Shown here in pieces: positions 34,061 to 45,099 of a stretch of 64,000 nt of DNA. The DNA is taken from contig NW_023998415.1 of the NCBI RefSeq assembly GCF_014805625.2, forward strand, positions 9,152,307 to 9,216,306. Reading direction: 5' to 3'. A program made the translations under genes and the position numbers. Each line of letters starts with the position of its first letter. Within the stretch, counting starts at the first letter, position 1. Under the pieces are notes generated by a model. That model saw only the letters and a program-made list of their open reading frames with translations. It searched no databases and was not told the origin of the DNA. The stretch comes from Glossina fuscipes. Lineage: Eukaryota; Arthropoda; Insecta; Diptera; Glossinidae.

Positions 34061-35950
34061 TTAAAATATCATGCAATCAAATTTTTTTATTTTGCATTTT
34101 TCACATTTTTCCATTCTTGGGTTGATTTATTTGCTAAGTCACTCAGGCGATGTCGACTACAAGCGTGTGGTACACGCACAACATTCTTTAAGGAGGACTT
34201 ATAAGCACGAATGGGAAGGAAAGTTAATAGAATTAATGTATGAATGAAATGTTGAAAGGTTTTAAAATATCTCGCATACTGAGGTTTAAAAGCAGTTTAG
34301 TTAGCGAATACTTGGATCCAATAGTAGTTTGAAAGCAACATTAGTTATGTCCTTGTTTTTTTTTTTTTCCTAACAGAAAGTGCTAAATTCTTTCTTGAAA
34401 TTTTCTATCGTTGACCTCTTCTTTGAAATTTAAAGCCACATAACTTATAACTCATAAAAGATGTTTGCATTAAGTATTAACGAGAAAAATGTTTAACAAT
34501 TTCATTAGTAAACAACGGCCATAAAAATATTAAGCGAAGAAGATTTAAAAATTAAACGCTCAAAAAGCAAAAAAAAAAAAAAAAAAAAAGAATAAGTAAA
34601 TAAATAAACAGGCAAAAAGAAATAAAATTCCCAGTTCGTTAATTTCATATACCAGAAACAGGCAAAGCGAACCCAGCCTTTGAGCTCGAAATAGCAAATC
34701 AATAACGAAATATTATTAAAAACCAATAACCATAAAGAAAAGTAGTTTACAACGCTTGCGAAAGGAATGAATTTTTTTTCAAAGCGTTGTTGTTTGATTT
34801 TTTTCTTTTTTAACCACAGAAAACGAAGTTAACGCAAATGTATTAACCGAAAGACAAACTGTAAACGGTTATAGAGAGAAGAAACGGTCGACGTTTAACA
34901 AATGCGTTCATTAATAAAACAAAAATAGCACAAAGAAAAACGGAGAGACTTAAAAGAAAAAAAGAAGAAAAAAAAGTGTAGTTACGGGGGAAAAACACTT
35001 TGTAGAGTGTAACCTTAACCACATTGCCATTAGAAACCTCTATGTCTATATAGTACAATAGAGCGCAACAACTACAACTACTTCACTGCAATTTACCAAA
35101 TGCTTTTCTTTCGTAAACTTATGGTCATAACTTTAATGACCACCTTCTTCTCTCATTACATTTTAACTGATTTTCAAAAAAACTTTTTTTTTTTTTCTTT
35201 TTTCCACAAATATCCAAAAAGCAACAGAAACACAAGCAGACACAAATATTGTTTTACTATTTTGAACTACTGGCCATAATTATTATCACGTTCGTCATGA
35301 TTCGTTATGCATAAATTAACTGGTAGCCGGGGTAAGGGGAAAAACTTTTACTCTCTTACTCTTTTTTTTTTGTTTTTTCTGTTTGTTTGCTAGTTTATAT
35401 ACAAAAGTTGTGCTATTAACAGATACAAAAGCAGACAGATAAAAAGATATTTATAAATATCTATATATATATATAGATATATATACATATATATATATAT
35501 ATATGTATAAGTGAGTTTTTATTTTTACTCCTACTTTGAATTACACAAAAGACATACTCAAGCGCGTATGTCTACACACATTAATACGTTAATACAAAAA
35601 TGTTATTTAGTTATCACTTTACCCAACAACACATTACTCTAATTTAGTTTAAACGTTTAACAGCAAAATAAAAAAAAATGTGTGGCTCCAGCTTATTTGC
35701 TATTGCTGCTTAGCTTAATGATTTTCATGTGTTGTCTCGAAATATTTGAAATCAAGAGAAATCAGAGGACTGCCTTAAACTTTTTAAAACTATGTTTTTA
35801 AAATGATCATTATTTCTATTTTTATTTTTTTTTCTCTTTTCTTTTTTGAAGGATATTTTATTACTTTTACACTATTATACTATTATTTTGTTCGACATAA
35901 GAAAATTTTAAAATTCGTTTTCTTTTTTATTCTTTCTAAGAATTTCGCGG
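34061..35950. other. Non-coding DNA
   Basis: No gene is seen. An A-run lies at about 34568-34589 and a TA tract at about 35460-35507. Confidence 0.45.
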
Positions 35951-35954
35951 TAGT

Positions 35955-36235
35955 TATACGTTATCCGGAACTTATCCGTTTTATCCGCTTTATCCGAATA
36001 ATGGCAAAACTACGAATGAAGATTTTTTTCTTTTTTTTTCATAGAAAATTTTATGGTGATACAAATAGTTGGTTACAGTTGTCAATTTTATCCAATTTAT
36101 CCGAATAATTGCAAAATTATAAATGAAGTCTTTTTCATTCTTATTGAGAGTTTTGTGCTAATAAAAATATTTTGCAGGAATTATCCGTTTTATTCCGAAT
36201 TTTGACAAAATTATAACTAAATTAATTGTTTTTGT
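35955..36235 (+). repeat. Short tandem array, about three diverged units of 95-107 bp
   Basis: Each unit has TTATCCG(TTTTATCCG)AAT, then AATGGCAAAACTACGAATGAAG or its variants (from about 35998, 36104 and 36196), then a T-rich part and a GATACAAATAG / TAATAAAAATA segment. The repeated word TTATCCG occurs about seven times. It is degenerate and looks like a small satellite or a locally amplified minisatellite. Confidence 0.65.
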
Positions 36236-36589
36236 CGCTACTAAAAATTTTTAAAAATTTTTTTAAAAATAGTGTTCAAGCAGGGATATAATTGTTGAGC
36301 GTGTACGAAGAAGATGTATTCACACAAAACCAGTGCCAAAATTGATTTATAAAATTTCAATCCAACAATTTTCATACTCATGTACAAATCGCGGCGAGAT
36401 TACATTTATCCATTATAAAAAAATTGTCTGTCATTTGGACCAAAACGCAATATGCCTTTCCGGACAACCTAATATATTGCAATATATTCATAAAAGAAAA
36501 AAAAATTTACTTTCGAATGGTATCACTATAGAGATGCGTTAGCAGAGCTGTGTTGTTCGCTGAAATGTTCGCTTTGACTGCGTGTATGT

Positions 36590-36835
36590 TTTAAAGATTC
36601 GACGGTCGGTTCGAGGTCAACTAGATCTATATCGTAAGCTATCACTTCAACATGGGCGTAATTAACCAGATATGGAATTGGTCTACCTTTCCGAGCACTG
36701 CTCATATAAAATCCCTTAATTCGTTGTATAAATAACTGTATTAAACAAAGTGCTGTAGGATACTGCTTAATGGTTGACTGTGTTCCACAACTGAAGTGTA
36801 GTAAAGTGAACCTTTTGTCCTTTCATATCCAAAAA
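36590..36835 (+). mobile_element. Decayed DINE-like repeat (family 2), 3' part
   Basis: It contains GAGCACTGCTCATATAAA, TTCGTTGTATAAATAACTGTATTAAACAAAGTGCTGTAGGATA and TTAATGGTTGACTGTG. These match the 3' third of family-2 copies (CACTGCTCATATAAC ... AACTGTATTAAGCGAAGTG ... GTGTAGGGTATTTAATGGTGGG). Confidence 0.5.
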
Positions 36836-39800
36836 TCTACAAAGTGGGATGATTAGGTCAAACGATGGACTGGTTGGCTTGCCAACATTTAGATCCGTTG
36901 TTTTAAAGGCGATAAAATAAGTTTTCATACAAATGTTTTACGGTTTCTTTTATGCAATAATTGCAACGATTGTCGTCGCCGTTTATTCATTTTATGCAAA
37001 ACACATTTGGAAACTTTCTTCCCATTTTGGTTTCTTTTTTTTTCCTTAACTATTACAAAAACTATGAAGCAACTGTAAATTAAAATTTTTAAGTAATTAC
37101 ATGGAGACAAATGCTTATTTATTTTTCATCGATAACATTAAAAAGTTTGTTATATCATGACAAATTATCATCGAGATGCACCCTTGACTTGTTTCATCGG
37201 TTGCAGGAATATGCAAAATGTTGGTTTTTTTTTTTTTTTTTTTTTTTGATTATTTTTGCGGGTATTGTGGAAAAAAGAAAGTGTTTTCATATAATTGTTT
37301 GGAAGAAATAAAAAAAAAATAAATAAAAAATCCTTAATACTTAAAAGCCTTAGGATGATAATCAATTTTCTTTACATTTGTTTAAAAATTATGTTCAGCA
37401 CTGAAATGGAAGTGAAATAAACAAAAAAAAAAAAAAGAAAATACATTTGTCGCCTTAAGTTTTAATGATTTTTCAGAAAGAAGTTAAAAAAAAAAAAAAT
37501 AAATAAAAAACGGAAGGAGATGAGCCAAAGTAAAAATTTACATGAAACTCTGCACTTAACAAAAAGAAACGACAGACTCAATAGATATTTACAGCAAACG
37601 CAAAGTAGGGGATTTTTTTTTGCCCATTCCCCTAAAAAGGTACATCAAAGTTATCATTTTGTTTGCCACTGTCGGTGATCCGATATTATGGAAACGTTCT
37701 CAGGAATACGTTCCGCATTTTTTCTGAGATGTTTTGCAAAGCTGCTGTTTCTGCAAGTCCTTCAAGAATTTTCTTAAGATGGAAGAGGAGATTAAATAAA
37801 TGTTCAGAGGAAAAAAAACCAAAAAAAACGACAAAAAGGTAGAAAAACAGAAAAGTTTCTATAAATACTTCTATAAAACCCATAGGTATATTTATACGAT
37901 TTTTTTAATTCAGGTATGTTTTGGTATATTTTTACTTTACTTTATATAATTACTTATGAATGAACGAAAATGAATATCGCAAGGATTCGTCTTAAGTCGA
38001 CTAAAACCACTTTTTAGCTGTATATGTTCTTCTTGTTGCTGTTGTTGTTAACGTTTTTGCTATTGCCGCTATAGTTATTGTTATTGTAATTGTTGCATTT
38101 ACTTGTGTTAGTGTTAGTGTTAGTCGTGTTTTGCTTAAAGCATGAAAAAAGGGTTAAATGTTATCACTCTGCCACTTGTTATTTTCTGGCCTCCTGAGAC
38201 GATGCATGTATGTGTATGCAATAATATAGCGTAAGTTTTGTATAGTAAGTAAAATGCAGCCGCCACATAAAACAGCACTAAACAAAAACGAGACATAATT
38301 TACTATAAGGTTGATGGAAACGTGAACAAGGTGCCTGCCTAGCTGCCTGCTTTTTGTCTGCTTGAATCACCACAATCATCACCATCAGCATCATCAGCAC
38401 CAACCAGCGCACAACATGTGAATACGTACGCTTGCTAGCAATACGGCAAGCAAACATCACGTGTGCCTGCCTATATATGTATGTAGTGCGGGTGTTATAT
38501 GTTATGCCAGCTAAGATATCAGTATCTTTATACACAATGCCTTCTTATACATATAATATATATATGTTTGTATTTGTGTGCGCATGCATATCTTTACCAT
38601 ATACCTGAAAACATGTGTCTGAACATTTGAGTAGTGAAGTGTGAATGTGTTTTCCGTTAGAGAAAAGATTTTTCATTAAAGATTCATGACAGGTTTTGTG
38701 TATGTGTGTGTGTGTGTGTGTCTATGTATATGTATAAATGTATTGGGAAAGGAAAACATAATTAATGGCCATTTCTTGTCAAGCTACTGTAGCAAGGCAC
38801 CATCCGTATCATGCCTTTATGTGTACGAATTTGGCAAATGCATGTATGTATGTATGTATGTGTGTGTGTGTGTGCGTGTATGTATGTGTGTGTGTGCGTG
38901 TATGTATGTGTGTGTGTGTGTGTGAAAGTGCTTCTGTTCGATTAAATAAAAAAAAACTTTTAGTCATAAAAATCATTGTTTGATTTTCTTTTGGTTTATT
39001 TTTTTTTTTTTATTTTAATTATTTTTAAAATAAATTGTCCTGAATCACTTGAATCATTCAAAATGACTTCTCACATCGATTTCCAACATTTTGTCATCTT
39101 TTATTAAGCAACAATGAGCAGATAAAAAAACAATGAAAATGAAAATTTGTATAAAATAACCAGAAGCTAAATAAAAATTAATCACTACATTGACCTTTCA
39201 CTTTTATGTTGAAAAAGGAAAAACAAAATAAAACAAAAAAGTACTTATTGTCTTTCTCTGCATGACAGCGAAAATTGTTCAAATGCAAAACAAACGAAAA
39301 ATACGGAAAAAGGTCATCTTGTAAAAGACGCGTGTCAGGTGTATAAAGAAAAATTGGAGAAGCAAAAAACAAATAAAAGGAAAAAGCGCATAGACTGAAA
39401 CCTACCATAATTTAACAATAAAATAATGCACGCTGCAGTGGTCGAATGCATATACATATATATATATAAATGCTCAATCGATTTTATGTGATGGTGTAAA
39501 ATGTAGTTTTGCATTTCTACTAAAAACACCTGTTAGTTAAGCAACACAAAACGAATCAGATGATGGCCTAACAAAAAACAAAAAGCCCATGAAAACCGTA
39601 CAAATGCTTAAATGAATGAACTCTCCAAGTATGGATGAATCTACTACACATTTAAGCATCCAATGTTAAAAATACGTAAGCAATGTCTTTAGCTCGAGTT
39701 ATTAGGGGTATTTATTACTAATCAACCATAACAGAAAAGACTTCCCTTTCATTTTGCCTTAAATTCTGAATAAGTAATTATACCCGGTTGCACTAATTTT

Positions 39801-39935
39801 GATAGACGACTTCTACAGTTAAAAATGACAAAGAAATGAGAATTACCAGTGTACATCATAATTAAGTTCGATAAACTTAACCTTGACCTTTCTCTACTTA
39901 AGATAACAGCTTTCAATTATTGTATTATTGAGATA
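36836..39935. other. Non-coding DNA with TG/TGTA microsatellites
   Basis: No gene is supported. There are poly(T)/poly(A) runs (37228-37247, 37423-37436), GTTAGT units (about 38105-38124), and the TG cluster given separately. Confidence 0.45.
38699..38925. repeat. TG and TGTA microsatellite cluster
   Basis: TG runs at about 38703-38720 and mixed TGTA/TG runs at 38842-38924. The Cys/Val-rich open frames across it are artefacts of the repeat. Confidence 0.9.
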
Positions 39936-39939
39936 CTGA

Positions 39940-40400
39940 GTGCGACGCCACTCATGGAACGCTCACAATTTCCGTTTTCGGCATACATTACCTTTGTTGT
40001 TTGATTTGAAGAAATCTATTGCCAAAGCCCATCATCAAGCACGTCCAGAAAATGCCATTTCAAACAGTTTCATCAACGCGGTTTCTCAGTGCTTGCCCGC
40101 CAAAAACAGGAAAGTTATCTGTGACGCATTATGACTGGCAATGAAAAATGGATTTTCTACGACAAGTCCAAGCGCAAAAAGTCTTAGGTTAGTCCAGGAA
40201 AACCATTCACCGAAGCGGAATATTGATGACCATAAAGTCTTGATGCGCATATAATGCGATCAGTAGAGTGTAGGGTATTACGAGCTGTTAAACTCGAATG
40301 AAACTATTACTGCAGATATCTAGATGTGATGTCACACGTTGCCAGAGTTGTCGAGGATACACTGTTGCAGTTCGAATGGAAAGTCCTGCCACATGAATAC
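39940..40400 (+). pseudogene. mariner transposase relic
   Basis: The catalytic part of a mariner-family transposase (D,D34D) is recognisable through frameshifts. TGNEKWIFYDKSKRKKS from 40134 corresponds to TGDEKWIxYDNPKRKKSW; then VSPGKP, then GYYELLNSNETITADI (about 40271-40318) corresponds to VVYYELLKPNETITGD. SHVARVVEDTLLQFEWKVLPHE (40332-40400) corresponds to PHVAKxVKxYLETLKWEVLPHP. The first catalytic Asp is Asn, and the block with the second Asp (HDNARP) is deleted with about 30 codons. The upstream frame 39940-40134 may be the preceding segment, but its match is weak. No TIRs were found. Confidence 0.75.
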
Positions 40401-40429
40401 GAACAATTTTCAATGTCGTTAGTACTTGG

Positions 40430-40645
40430 GCAAAATGTCTCAAAAATTGCTATCTGTAGGGTGAGCGCAAACAAACAAGACACCTAGACAGACTAGCTTA
40501 GATCGATTCAGAATTATTTTCGGTATAATAATAAGTAAGCCTATCTCAAGTTTTTCTGAGTGTTGCGTACATCCGCACATACCTAATATACTTAATATAT
40601 CACAAGTTGATGTACGATATAAAAACCTTCTCTTGGGCAACGAAT
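40430..40645 (-). mobile_element. DINE-like repeat (family 2), reverse copy
   Basis: In plus order: TGTCTCAAAAATTGCTATCTG, ACACCTAGACAGAC, TTAGATCGATTCAGAATTATTTTCGG, ATCTCAAGTTTTTCTGAGTG, TTGCGTACATCCGCACATACC and ATAAAAACC. This is the 5' half of the family read backwards, directly joined to the mariner relic. Confidence 0.55.
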
Positions 40646-43600
40646 TTTTTTACTCATCTTCTAAGAAGAAGTTCAAAGCATTTATTAACTCAATAAACAA
40701 ACGTTGATTTGTTTTGCAAACCTGTAGTTACGTAAACCCACAGCAAAATTATCTTTCTTAGATACTTCTTCGACATACGTTTATGCAAACGCAATATTCC
40801 AAATTAAGGGGAAAGTCACTGTAAATTAGGCAGAAATTCAATTTTTCTTATTAAATTCACAACGGTGCAGTGTAGCCAGCAGTGTGGCAGCAGGATCCCC
40901 TATGTCACTATTCCTCGCCAAAATGTCTCCGAGGAGTCCATTTTTTAATATTTTATAAAAAAAAATTTGTTTTTTTTTTACTGCTTAACCATATGCTTAA
41001 TGACTTTATCGGATCTGATTATTCTACTATTTTTCCATTCACTTCAAAAAATTGGCCAAACAAGTGCTCTTTTCAAACTGTTGTGGTTGTTCCTCCTTTA
41101 AATAGTCTTTCAATTCTCTACGCAATGAAATGCGTGTTAACGTTACCTGCGTTGCTGGAGTTCCGCAGAATTTCCTTAGTTTTCATACTCTCTCACTACC
41201 GCTTCAACCGAACTAAAGTCATTGTTATCAAACTTTAATTGTCAATAAAAGTGACGCAATTACCTTTCGTGAGACTGTTGTCCATAAACGATCGACAGCA
41301 CTTAACGTAACGCTTAGGTAAAAGTAATTAATGAAAATGTATGATATTCATGGGATAGCGTTGAAGATCGATAAGATTCAGCTTTGGTTTAGAAGTCATT
41401 TTTTACGTCGAGCTAAGAAGCTTAAAGCAGATTTGATTAACTATGCAACCAAGATACAAATATTATAAATACCGTATCAATGATCGTTACCAAAAAGGAC
41501 TTTTGAAAGGCATCCTTTACTTTAAAAATTCAAAATCTTATAAAAATTCGTTTTTCAACAAAACAAATAAAATTGAAAAGTGAAACAAGGAGTTTCCGAG
41601 TAATGCATCTTCTCTTCTCATAAAAAAATTCATAGTATTATTCGTAGAAACTTTTAAAATAAATTTTACACTTGAAAGTCTTTCAGTATTCTTGATGGGG
41701 ATAATATATTAACTGTGGCCAGTCCGAGTTGTTACTAAAGATTGTTATCAATTCAGCGAATTTCGACATTTTGAATGAACTTAAAATACGCAATAAATTG
41801 CGTTTACTTATACCAGACATCAATACCTAACCCTGAGCCTAAATATAATGCTAAAAAAAAGAAAGTTTTTTAATAAGTCCATACGGGTTCCGTTCATCCC
41901 AGGAAAGAAAAATGTATTGCCAAGTAAGTAATGTGACTAGATTTTCAAGTTTTGAAAACCAAGAACATTATTAGCCAACGAAGAATAAACACTAATACCT
42001 TATCCTACGCTTAAATGTGTGCTTAAAGATTTTGCAGAACTGTTCGCCAACTAATGACTATAACTATAGATCATTATAAAGTTTGTTTTAGGTTTTAAAA
42101 TAACTCTTTATATATCGATACCCCTAATAGGCATGCATATATATACGCAGCTAAGAGCTCGATAAAAATCCCGTAATAGCAAATGCAAAAAAAAAAAAAA
42201 AATGGTAAAAATCGCATTTAAATTGATTTGCAAAACTCCCAAGAGGAGTTAATAATAAAAACAACAATAACAACAATAAAAATAATAATAATAATAGAAA
42301 AAAATAAAAAACACCAGCAGACATTTGAGCTTTTTTCGGTTCTCTTTTGCCGCGGAGTGAAGGACAAAGCTCAAATGCAACCATCAATGACGACAACAAT
42401 TATACCGAAAGTAAAAGTCATCATTAATGAAAATCTTATGTCTAAGAGCTTAAACAGAGGAAAACCACTCATTTGCTTGGTATATGTTTTTCTTTTCTTT
42501 TTTTTTTGTTTCGTACATTTCTTCAAATATTTTGCTGTTGTTTTTGTTGTTGTTGTTGTTGTTGTTGTTTTTAAAGGCCAAAGCTAAAGTTCGATCGTAA
42601 CCATATGATGACCACTGCGATAAACATTTTATTCAGTCGAAAATCTCGTAACAATATTTAGAAGTATGGTTATGGTGCAAAATGTGTGTATACGTTTATG
42701 TGTAGATGTGTGTATTTCCGCAGGAGTTGATTATCTATTAAAACGTGATTTGCTACTAGCATTTTATGTGTATTATTTTGTAAATCTTTTTCGTTGGCGT
42801 TGCATAGATATACCGCATGTAGCACGGCAGACAGACAGCTATACTGACATTAACTATCAAACAACTGTTTGAGTAACTGCCTGTTATAGTATATAGTACG
42901 AATAGTAGTAGTACTATATTACCACTACTATTAATATATAGCCAACTCCATACTACCTACCACCGCAACTACTACTACCACCTTCATAACTAACATCATC
43001 ATAGTCATTATAAGTACAACTACCGCTACTACAACAATAACAACAAATGGCGTTATAATTTAAGCTCATTAGTGCATAAAACACAGTTTAGGCTAAGAGT
43101 GTCATGCTTAAGCAATTTAAAATAGCAACAACCATAACAAAAGCGAAAAAAAAAAACAAAAAACGGAGAAAAAAATATATATATTGAAATACTCGTTTAC
43201 CGCCATCGCCGTCATCATATCGATTTTGAAAGGTTTACAAGTGATGTAATATTTTTTTTTTTTTTTTTTTCGGGGCGATTTCATTTCCTATACAATATAA
43301 TAACCATGTTTTAAAAGGATTTTGTAATTATAGGTGTCAAAGTGCAACAAGGGATTGTTTTCTTTTAAAAAGTAAAACAAAAAAAAAAAAAAGGAACAAA
43401 AAAGAGGAAAAATGCAAAAAAAAAAAATAAAAATAAAATGAGAAAAACCGGAAAAAACGGAAGGATTTAAAAAAAGAACGATACATTTTCAAAAAAATTT
43501 TCTGAAAACAAAATTTCATTCTATTTCGTAAAGTTAAGAAGGACAACGCAAGGTCAGTTCCATCAGCTTTCAAACAATAAATCATTTCCCTAAAGAACAT

Positions 43601-43804
43601 AGCAGCCTGCCTTCAAAGACATGCAGCAAAAGTTGAACTGCGATCATGAGATTGCTTGAATCATTTTTGAATTTAAAAACATTGCATTTCAGACCTTGTT
43701 CAGAACTTGTGCGTCTTAGGAAAGCAGTCAAGTCAAGTAATCTTATTTGAACAGACAGGAATGGAGACATGTGATTAAATCACATCATTTCCTCTCTATA
43801 TAGT
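40646..43804. other. Non-coding DNA
   Basis: No gene is supported. Items seen are A-run 42187-42201, AAT/CAA trinucleotides (42255-42300), GTT units (42536-42570), a region of AGT/ACT and CTA trinucleotides (42895-43010) with an inverted pair AATAGTAGTAGT / ACCACTACTATT (42901-42932), and T-run 43250-43270. The 118-residue frame at 40882-41238 has no recognisable motif. Confidence 0.45.
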
Positions 43805-44080
43805 GATCACGAAAATGTACCTCTTGTGCGTAAACCCAACATGGCTTAAGACCGGCCCGCATTTTATTACACCGATCGATTTAGAAAATTGTTGTAAACC
43901 TTTGTGTCCGTGTGATACCTATCCATGTGTTTTTGTGTTCAAGCTACAGGTCGCAATTTTTGAGATATTTTGATGAAATTTGGTACACAGACATACTTTG
44001 ACCCACGGACGAACACTATTAAAACTTCCCCATTCTGAAAAGTCGTTATATGTCGCCAAAAATTATGCAATTTTCATAAA
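43805..44080 (+). mobile_element. DINE-like repeat (family 2), forward copy
   Basis: It contains TTATTACACCGATCGATTTAG, TTGTGTCCGTGTGATACC, TTCAAGCTACAGGTCGCAATTT, GAGATATTTTGATGAAATTTGG, ACACAGACATACTTTGACCC, GGACGAACACTATTAAAACTT and TCTGAAAAGTCGTTATATG. The order is that of the other forward copies. The 5' end is worn. Confidence 0.6.
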
Positions 44081-44309
44081 TTCTCTGCCATAGCTCTTGT
44101 AGCTAAGAATTCGTATTTCGACATTCTAAACTGATTTGAAAACTTTGACCCGGCCAGGGCAATTTTTTTAACCAATCTCATATAATCTTTTCTACGGAAA
44201 CTGAATCTCTACATATGATAAGAATTTGGAATAATTCATGGTAAAAATTTACTCATAATAGTAAATTGATAAAAAAAATCCATTTTACCGAATTTGGACC
44301 ACGTAGGTC

Positions 44310-44535
44310 TATATGAGAAAAAAGTATTTGCAGTATTTTCAACAATGAAACCTTGTAATTATCCGGGTCCTGATGGCGTTCCGTCTGCTATTCTCCAACA
44401 TTATGCTGACTTACTAAGTTCTTCCCTTACAAATATTTTTCATGTTTGTTTGAAGTCAGATTACTTTCAATCGATTGAGAAGAGTAGTTTTATCTTACCT
44501 CTTTATAAAAGTGGTTCTCTAACTTTTGATATTCT
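44310..44535 (+). pseudogene. Non-LTR retrotransposon reverse-transcriptase fragment (Jockey/CR1-like)
   Basis: One open stretch reads VFAVFSTMKPCNYPGPDGVP, then SAILQHYADLLSSSLTNIFH, VCLKSDYFQSIEKSSFILPL and YKSGS. This matches the N-terminal reverse-transcriptase blocks of Jockey/CR1-type LINEs, which read 'L...KSxGPDGIPxxxLK', 'LxxIFNxSLxxGxFPxxWKxxxVxPIFKxG'. It lacks the catalytic (F/Y)ADD block and everything else, and has no proper start (the frame opens at a TTG). It is a short, dead fragment next to a DINE-like copy. Confidence 0.75.
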
Positions 44536-45069
44536 ATGACGAAAATCGGGAGACAGTAAGGAATTGTTCGACAATGAAAATAGTGTGTTCTGAATTTGAG
44601 TTAAGTCGATTCAGATAGTGGAACCCTTCTCATATTAGACTTTTTTAAACAGCAGTTTTTGTCTGAAGCTGAGAAGCTCCATTTATAATAAGCGGGATGC
44701 TTTCGAATATTTAATAAACGGCCTTGCTTGCCTATAAAACTTTAATTTGCTTCAGTTTCAGGCTGCCATAGGCAAAAGTGTCATTCATCTCTTGGGCTTA
44801 CAATGAATGTATTGCAGTTCTACAGCGCAAAGCATTAGGATAATTGCAGGTTATTAAAGTTTCGATTTTATCGATTTTTCGAGCAGAACGACGGGCCTGG
44901 TTCATTATCTTCTTTTGCCATTTTGTATACTTTACACTACTTTTTCACTTGTACTTTGATTCACATAAAAGACATGTAAGTCTTCAGACTGAAGTTTCTT
45001 TCTTAAAGCATGAACGGTGTTCATTAAAATTCCTCGCCGTGACTTGGTACATAGCCACCTTCTATAGGA

Positions 45070-45099
45070 ACAAAAAAAAAAAAAAAAAAAAAAAAAAAA
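45070..45099. repeat. Poly(A) tract
   Basis: Thirty uninterrupted A. No retroposed element was recognised directly upstream, so I cannot assign it as a SINE or LINE tail. Confidence 0.85.

Noticed and set aside
38686..38983. Cys/Val-rich frames that might suggest a metallothionein-like peptide.
   Set aside because: They come from TG/TGTA repeats; the Cys and Val spacing simply follows the repeat period.
40882..41238. 118-residue frame that could be a small gene.
   Set aside because: No signal, domain or compositional evidence; starts inside AT-rich DNA and lacks promoter or poly(A) context.
42885..42960. Hairpin made of AATAGTAGTAGT and ACCACTACTATT, considered as a microRNA precursor.
   Set aside because: The stem is short and made of trinucleotide repeats; no known seed and no flanking stem.
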